From an uncultured Bacteroidia bacterium (GTDB lineage Bacteria; Bacteroidota; Bacteroidia; Bacteroidales; Prolixibacteraceae), in assembly GCA_903923905.1 (NCBI GenBank), contig CAIXZH010000057.1:1-37068 (forward strand): a stretch of DNA of 37,068 bases. Reading direction: 5' to 3'. Each line of letters opens with the position of its first letter. Within the stretch, counting starts at the first letter, position 1. This document shows positions 33,119 to 37,068 of the stretch, piece after piece. The notes under the pieces are model-generated. The model had not been told where the DNA came from, searched no databases, and worked only from the letters and a program-made list of their open reading frames with translations. The position numbers and the translations under genes are program-made.

Positions 33119-34405
33119 TAAAACTTCCTCGCAATAATTGAACATCTCCTTAGTCAAACCTGGATAGGTTCCAAGGAAAAAAGTGTTGTTCATGATGTAA
33201 TCAGTATTATTTAAATGCTCCGCAATTCTCCAGTTCTTTCCGATAAACCCGGGCTGCTTCGTGATATTGCCTGCAAAGAGATTACGGGTTTCGATGAGTT
33301 TGGAATTCAGATGTGCTGTGATCTCATCACGCTTAAATGGTGCGGATTCTTTTAACGTTACTATAAATGCAAACCAGGATGGATCGGAGCCTTCAGTCGC
33401 TTCAGGCAAAATAAAATAATCGGGATATTTCGCGAAAATTCGTATCCATTCGTGAAAATTCGCCTTCCTGCGCTCGCAGAAATAAGGAAGCTTTTCGATC
33501 TGCGCTGCACCAATTGCTGCCTGGATATCTGTCATCTTGAGATTATACCCAATCTCTGAATAGACATATTTATGATCAAACCCATACGGAAGATTACCAA
33601 ATAACTGGGAGAAACGCTTACCACAGGTGTTATTCTCTCCGCCTGAACAATAGCAGTCACGACCCCAGTCGCGGAAGGCACGAACCAATTGAGCTAATAA
33701 AGGATCATTAGTACAGATGGCGCCACCTTCACCTGTTGTGATATGATGAGCAGGGTAGAAAGAGATCGTGGAAAGATGGGCAAAGGAGCCGGTTTTCTTG
33801 CCCCGGTATTCACTTCCAAAGGCATCACAGTTGTCTTCGATCACCCAAAGATCATGTTCTTTGGCTAACTGCATCATCGCGTCAATATCGAATGTGTTTC
33901 CGAGTGTATGGGCAATAAAGATACATCTGGTCTTTGGAGTGACCGCCTTACGCATCATCTCCACATCGATATTATAGGTTGGAATATCTACATCGACAAA
34001 CACTGGAACTAATCCATACTGAATAATCGGGGTAACGGTGGCAGGAAATCCAGCAGCAACTGAGATCACTTCATCACCTGGTTTCAAACGTTTGTCACCT
34101 AACTTCTCTGAGGTGAGCGCTGAGAAGGCTAAAAGATTGGCGGACGAGCCGGAATTGGTCAGCAGGATATGTTCCACGCCAAGAAATTCAGCAATCTTTT
34201 CGGAGAATTCTTCGGAGAACCTTCCTTCGGTGAGCCAGAAATCGAGTGAGGCATTAACAGCGTTGCAGATCTCTTTTTCGTCGAACACACGACCGGCGTA
34301 GTTAACACGTGATTTGCCGGGGATAAATGGTGTTGGAGCAAACCGGGCGTGATGGTATTCAATCGTTTTTGCGATTATTTCGGAGCGGAGTTCTTTATGG
34401 TTCAT
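33089..34405 (-). CDS. rfbH: CDP-4-keto-6-deoxyglucose 3-dehydrase (RfbH/DdhC, E1)
   Basis: 438 residues, the normal length. PLP-fold enzyme that removes the C3 hydroxyl of CDP-4-keto-6-deoxyglucose with PMP and a 2Fe-2S cluster. SFYPAHHITTGEGG has H220 in place of the usual PLP lysine, the hallmark of this dehydrase. Cluster cysteines are C251, C253 and C261 (DCYCSGGENNTCG). Residues about 316-326 (NFHEWIRIFAK) are encoded by a CGAATT-type unit (33432-33463), in frame and in the opposite orientation to the unit in the reductase. The final DFTN comes from another such repeat. It needs the reductase partner at 30.2-30.9 kb, now separated by four accessory genes. Confidence 0.95.
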   Translation of the reverse strand: MNHKELRSEIIAKTIEYHHARFAPTPFIPGKSRVNYAGRVFDEKEICNAVNASLDFWLTEGRFSEEFSEKIAEFLGVEHILLTNSGSSANLLAFSALTSEKLGDKRLKPGDEVISVAAGFPATVTPIIQYGLVPVFVDVDIPTYNIDVEMMRKAVTPKTRCIFIAHTLGNTFDIDAMMQLAKEHDLWVIEDNCDAFGSEYRGKKTGSFAHLSTISFYPAHHITTGEGGAICTNDPLLAQLVRAFRDWGRDCYCSGGENNTCGKRFSQLFGNLPYGFDHKYVYSEIGYNLKMTDIQAAIGAAQIEKLPYFCERRKANFHEWIRIFAKYPDYFILPEATEGSDPSWFAFIVTLKESAPFKRDEITAHLNSKLIETRNLFAGNITKQPGFIGKNWRIAEHLNNTDYIMNNTFFLGTYPGLTKEMFNYCEEVLDSFVQDFTN

Positions 34406-34406
34406 A

Positions 34407-34577
34407 ACGAATTACACGAATTTAGACGAATTACAATAAAATACGAATTACACGAATTTATACGAATTACACGGATGGGTTACACAGAGTTTCACAGTGG
34501 ATGCATACCTGTCTGCGGTAGTCAGGGATTCACATAGATTGTCTTTTTCTGTGTTTATCAGTGTAATCTGTGGTGAG
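34407..34577 (-). repeat. CGAATT array plus CACAGATTA-type repeats
   Basis: CGAATT units at 34407-34474, followed by GTTACACAGAGTTTCACAGT and, at 34548-34574, TCTGTGTTTATCAGTG then TAATCTGTGGTG, an inverted relative. This is all that separates rfbG from rfbH. Confidence 0.7.
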
Positions 34578-35657
34578 TTATTTTAGTGAGAGATATTTTT
34601 TAATTTGATTTTCTGTTACTATTCGCATGTTTATCCCAGAAAGATAGGCTTTGTTCCAATCAACAATACTTTTTAGTGTCGTTTCGATGTTCCATTTTGG
34701 ATACCATCCCAATTCAGCTTTAGCTTTGGAACAATCGAGCTTCAAATAGTTGGCTTCATGCGGCTGAGGATTGGTGTCGATGCTGAAAGATGCCCCTTCA
34801 CCCCAGAGTTCACAAATGGTGTTGGTGATCCATTCCACATTTCTTGCATCACGGTCATCAGGACCAAAGTTCCATCCCTGCGCATATGGGGCGCCCTCCG
34901 TAAATAGTTTGGCAGCCAGGGTCAGGTAACCGGTTAATGGTTCGAGCACATGTTGCCATGGACGAATGGCAAAAGGACTGCGGATCTGTACCTCTTCACC
35001 ATGAGTTATTGCACGGATAAAGTCAGGAATCAGCCGGTCGTCTGCCCAGTCACCCCCGCCAATTACATTTCCTGCACGTGCAGAAGCCACGGCAACGCCA
35101 TGATCTGCATATTTTGCAGGATTGAAATAGGAGTTACGATAGGATGATGTCACAAGTTCGGAACACCCCTTACTGTTTGAATAGGGATCATATCCTCCCA
35201 TCGGTTCATTTTCGCGGTAACCCCAGTGCCACTCCTTGTTTTCGTAACACTTATCAGTAGTCACATTAACAATGGCTTTTACACTTTTGGTATTCCGGCA
35301 TGCCTCGAGCAGGTGAACAGTCCCCATTACATTGATAGCATAGGTCTCAACGGGTATTTTATACGATTCCCTTACCAGCGGCTGTGCTGCCATATGGATC
35401 ACAATTTCGGGCTGAACCTGTTGCATCACCTTCAATAAATGGTCATAATCGCGGATATCGCCAATAAAGGAGGTCATCAGTTCACCGATTCTGGCCTCTT
35501 CGAAAAGACTGGGACTGGTAGGTGGGTCCAGGGCATAACCATATACATCTGCACCTAATTTATGTAATAACAAACAAAGCCATGAACCCTTGAAGCCAGT
35601 GTGGCCTGTTATTAGGACGCGGCGGTTGGTATATATGTTGAAGTTTTGTGGTATCAT
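34578..35657 (-). CDS. rfbG: CDP-glucose 4,6-dehydratase
   Basis: 359 residues, usual length. VLITGHTGFKGSWLCLLL is the characteristic cofactor loop of this family; HMAAQPLVRESY, NVTTDKCYENKEW and Y-S-N-S-K (the Y-x3-K pair) complete the active site, with CDP-sugar-binding RAGNVIGGGDWA. It makes CDP-4-keto-6-deoxyglucose from CDP-glucose, the substrate for RfbH. It is visibly richer in GC than the glycosyltransferase block. Confidence 0.97.
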   Translation of the reverse strand: MIPQNFNIYTNRRVLITGHTGFKGSWLCLLLHKLGADVYGYALDPPTSPSLFEEARIGELMTSFIGDIRDYDHLLKVMQQVQPEIVIHMAAQPLVRESYKIPVETYAINVMGTVHLLEACRNTKSVKAIVNVTTDKCYENKEWHWGYRENEPMGGYDPYSNSKGCSELVTSSYRNSYFNPAKYADHGVAVASARAGNVIGGGDWADDRLIPDFIRAITHGEEVQIRSPFAIRPWQHVLEPLTGYLTLAAKLFTEGAPYAQGWNFGPDDRDARNVEWITNTICELWGEGASFSIDTNPQPHEANYLKLDCSKAKAELGWYPKWNIETTLKSIVDWNKAYLSGINMRIVTENQIKKYLSLK

Positions 35658-35682
35658 TAATTCTGGCTTTTCAATTTAGAAG

Positions 35683-35711
35683 ATTTCACGAATTTAGACG
35701 AATTTCACGAA
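35683..35711 (-). repeat. CGAATT-type repeat array
   Basis: ATTTCACGAATTTAGACG and AATTTCACGA between rfbG and the GxxExxY fragment. Confidence 0.7.
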
Positions 35712-35717
35712 AAGGAA

Positions 35718-35771
35718 TCAATTGACGATGCGCTTATAGGTTAATGATGGAGTGCTAAGGTTAATTAATTT
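35718..35771 (-). pseudogene. 3' remnant of a GxxExxY-family gene
   Basis: Seventeen codons KLINLSTPSLTYKRIVN and a stop match the C-terminus of the intact GxxExxY gene at 32691 (LLVNFGTSSLTYKRIVN). The body of the gene is gone: upstream sequence is hairpin repeat DNA. A CGAATT array lies directly downstream. Confidence 0.75.
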
Positions 35772-35798
35772 CTGCCACAGCTTTTATTCCTAAAGGTA

Positions 35799-35824
35799 GC
35801 GGCAGAGCCGCAAAATATTTGTAG
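35799..35824 (-). repeat. CTACAAATATT-hairpin element
   Basis: On the minus strand CTACAAATATT, TT, then GCGGC-TCT-GCCGC. Same layout as at 4673-4698 with different stem bases. Confidence 0.7.
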
Positions 35825-35850
35825 CAAAAAACCGATTGAAAGCGAGGAAA

Positions 35851-35863
35851 GGTGCAGCGCACC
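35851..35863. repeat. Hairpin GGTGC-AGC-GCACC
   Basis: A 13-base hairpin unit, here without a close CTACAAATATT flank. Inverted copies occur at 35965-35977 and 36017-36029. Confidence 0.7.
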
Positions 35864-35870
35864 GAAATAG

Positions 35871-35960
35871 TTATTCCCAGCTCACATCATCAAAAAATTC
35901 AAATACATATTCATCTTTGAAATCAATTTCATTTGTATGTGTTTGCCATGATGAAAAATA
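35871..35960 (-). pseudogene. Unidentified C-terminal-like coding fragment
   Basis: One minus-strand frame reads SSWQTHTNEIDFKDEYVFEF and then FDDVSWE, followed by a stop. The composition looks protein-like rather than random, but there is no start and a stop lies just upstream. Family not recognised; it may be the end of another lost gene. Confidence 0.35.
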
Positions 35961-35977
35961 TTACGGTGCGCTGCACC
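35952..35977 (+). repeat. Diverged CTACAAATATT-hairpin element
   Basis: TGAAAAATATT, AC, then GGTGC-GCT-GCACC at 35965-35977. The flank is degenerate but the spacing to the hairpin is kept. Confidence 0.55.
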
Positions 35978-36002
35978 TATTGTTCTTACTACATTTTCTA
36001 TT

Positions 36003-36029
36003 CTACAAATATTAACGGTGCGCTGCACC
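36003..36029 (+). repeat. CTACAAATATT-hairpin element
   Basis: CTACAAATATT (36003-36013), AAC, then GGTGC-GCT-GCACC (36017-36029). Confidence 0.7.
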
Positions 36030-36047
36030 TTTTTCTGCCATATCACC

Positions 36048-36100
36048 TTCGTGTAATTCGTCTTGATTCGTGTAATTCGCTTAAATTCGTGTAATTCGTT
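36048..36100 (+). repeat. CGAATT-type array, inverted orientation
   Basis: TTCGTGTAATTCGTCTTG, ATTCGTGTAATTCGC and AAATTCGTGTAATTCG: the complement of the orientation seen at most other sites. It adjoins the rfbF stop. Confidence 0.75.
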
Positions 36101-36104
36101 ATCG

Positions 36105-36878
36105 CTACCAGCGAATCCACGGCGCTTTACCCGTCTCAATCAAATCTTCCAGCTGTGTTTTATCCCGCTGTGTGTCCATGGGTTTCCAAAAACCTTCGTG
36201 TTTAAACGCATGAAGCTGTCCTGCAGTAGCAAGTCCTTCCAATGGTTCCCTTTCGAAGATCACCTGATCTCCATCGGGGATATAATCAAATACTTCAGGC
36301 TGACAGACAAAATAACCCGCATTAATCCAGGCGCCGTCTCCCTTTGGTTTCTCCTGGAAAGAGGTTACCTGTTCGTTTGCATTTAAAATCAGTGAACCGT
36401 AACGTCCTTCTGGTTGAACGGAGGTCATGGTAATTGCTTTCCCATGAGTCTTGTGGTATTTAACCAGTGCATGGATATCGATATCTCCAACTCCGTCGCC
36501 ATAGGTCAGCATAAAAGGTTCATTACCCACATAATCTTTTACTTTTTTGATCCGACGGCCGGTCATGGAATCGAGTCCTGTATCGACCAGGGTTACCTTC
36601 CATGGCTCTGCATGGTTGGCATGATGAGTAATTGTATTATTGGTCATGTCGACAGTCATATCGGACATGTGGCTGTAATAATTTGAAAAATATTCCTTGA
36701 TCATATAACCCTTATAGCCACAAAGGATAATAAATTCATTGAATCCATAATGGGAATAGATCTTCATGATGTGCCAAAGGATTGGGCGACCGCCTATCTC
36801 GACCATTGGCTTAGGCTTGAGGGTGGTCTCTTCGGATAAGCGGGAGCCAAGGCCGCCGGCAAGGATTAGTACTTTCAT
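36105..36878 (-). CDS. rfbF: Glucose-1-phosphate cytidylyltransferase
   Basis: 257 residues, normal length. LAGGLGSRLSEETTLKPKPM is the nucleotidyltransferase signature with the catalytic lysine region, and the metal site is YGDGVGD (about 125-131). QPEGRYGSL, FQEKPKGDGAWINAGYFV and the C-terminal FWKPMDTQRDKTQLEDL are specific to the cytidylyltransferase branch. It makes CDP-glucose from CTP and glucose-1-phosphate, the first step of the CDP-deoxysugar pathway, and is the first complete gene of the locus in this window. Confidence 0.97.
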   Translation of the reverse strand: MKVLILAGGLGSRLSEETTLKPKPMVEIGGRPILWHIMKIYSHYGFNEFIILCGYKGYMIKEYFSNYYSHMSDMTVDMTNNTITHHANHAEPWKVTLVDTGLDSMTGRRIKKVKDYVGNEPFMLTYGDGVGDIDIHALVKYHKTHGKAITMTSVQPEGRYGSLILNANEQVTSFQEKPKGDGAWINAGYFVCQPEVFDYIPDGDQVIFEREPLEGLATAGQLHAFKHEGFWKPMDTQRDKTQLEDLIETGKAPWIRW

Positions 36879-36882
36879 TTTT

Positions 36883-36972
36883 TACGAATTACAATTAAAT
36901 GCGAATTACACGAATTTAGACGAATTGCACGAATTATTCACCACAGATAACACGGATTAACACAGATTAAGG
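36883..36972 (-). repeat. CGAATT array plus CACAGATTA-type repeat
   Basis: CGAATT units at 36883-36936 (GCGAATTACACGAATTTAG, then ACGAATTGCACGAATT), then ACCACAGATAACACGG and ATTAACACAGATTAAGG. It lies upstream of rfbF where a promoter would be expected; none could be assigned with confidence. Confidence 0.7.
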
Positions 36973-36996
36973 TTCAGAACAGATTTAGCTTGGCTG

Positions 36997-37014
36997 ATTC
37001 GTCAGCTGACGAAT
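36997..37014. repeat. Perfect palindrome ATTCGTCAG/CTGACGAAT
   Basis: An 18-base perfect inverted repeat within CGAATT-type sequence. The core CGTCAGCTGACG recurs inside reductase tail copy B (29265-29280). Confidence 0.75.
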
Positions 37015-37038
37015 TCACGGATAAGGTATTCGTTTATC

Positions 37039-37068
37039 TTATTTTTTTTCAAAAAAGTCGTTAACAGA
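37039..37068 (-). CDS. Possible 3' end of the next upstream gene
   Basis: On the minus strand the right edge reads SVNDFFEKK and a stop at 37039-37041. Nine codons are too few to identify; it is listed only because the operon should continue to the right. Confidence 0.25.
   Translation of the reverse strand, partial: SVNDFFEKK

Noticed and set aside
33066-33134. Upstream start for the GxxExxY gene
   Set aside because: It would lie within the rfbH 3' end and repeat DNA; family members start at MTEIVF-like sequence.
35882-36139. 85-residue minus-strand frame with NELHEFKRITRIKTNY
   Set aside because: Most of it is translated CGAATT and hairpin repeat DNA and it overlaps the rfbF end; a shorter frame (35871-35960) looks more protein-like.
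24884-37014. CGAATT arrays as a CRISPR array
   Set aside because: Units are 9-10 bases, degenerate, without unique spacers of constant length, and no cas genes are present.
36879-37038. Promoter for the rfbF operon
   Set aside because: No convincing Bacteroidota -33/-7 pair could be placed among the repeats, and the operon may begin further right.

Overview
The window looks like a surface-polysaccharide (O-antigen or capsule type) locus from a Bacteroidota genome, probably an environmental Bacteroidales/Marinilabiliales-like lineage. The reasons are the Wzi and DUF5723 type outer-membrane proteins, the IS66 element, GxxExxY and TIGR04255 family proteins, the low GC of the glycosyltransferase genes, and the dispersed intergenic repeats typical of this phylum. 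Every convincing gene lies on the minus strand, so transcription runs from right (about 36.9 kb) to left. No tRNA, rRNA, CRISPR array or replication origin was seen.

Layout in the direction of transcription. (1) 36.9-22.0 kb: a CDP-sugar block with rfbF, rfbG, rfbH (CDP-3,6-dideoxy-4-ketohexose pathway), a 2Fe-2S-less FAD/NAD reductase (the E3 role), a UDP-glucuronate 4-epimerase-like gene, an NAD-dependent reductase/epimerase and a YerE-like thiamine-diphosphate enzyme. Together they could make a two-carbon branched 3,6-dideoxyhexose of the yersiniose type. (2) Defence or toxin-antitoxin type genes are interleaved between these biosynthetic genes: GxxExxY protein, a TIGR04255 trio with a nonsense codon, antitoxin/YoeB, DUF6922-like/AbiEii, an AAA15-like ATPase, MNT/HEPN and a decayed second HEPN gene. 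(3) 20.4-8.3 kb: a compact AT-rich assembly block with Wzx flippase, GT2, acetyltransferase, Wzy-like polymerase, a GT-B-like protein, a Glf-like flavoprotein, GT2, three GT4 genes, a second acetyltransferase and a WecG/TagA/CpsF transferase. (4) 7.8-3.4 kb: a 963-residue DUF5723-Wzi fusion and the initiating sugar-phosphate transferase. (5) 3.1 kb to 1: a phosphoesterase lipoprotein gene cut by a complete IS66 element whose left end is base 1 of the window.

The most unusual part is the 20-37 kb block. A degenerate repeat built from CGAATT spaced every 9-10 bases lies around almost every gene there and was not seen left of about 22 kb. It also lies inside reading frames, in frame: once in the reductase, once in rfbH, and it supplies the last codons of rfbH. 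The 3' end of the reductase gene occurs four times (one full gene, two long tails, one micro-tail). The 3' end of the thiamine-diphosphate gene occurs three times. The accessory modules sit between these copies. The leftmost thiamine-diphosphate tail still overlaps the wzx start by ATGA, which suggests the ancestral operon junction and later insertion of modules that left or carried a copy of the neighbouring gene tail. This looks like a repeat-associated, tail-duplicating route for loading toxin-antitoxin modules into a sugar operon. That is inference; the repeats, tails and frames are read directly from the sequence.

A second, independent repeat family has the form CTACAAATATT, 2-3 bases, then a 13-base hairpin whose stem changes with base pairing kept. 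It occurs near 4.7 kb and 35.8-36.0 kb.
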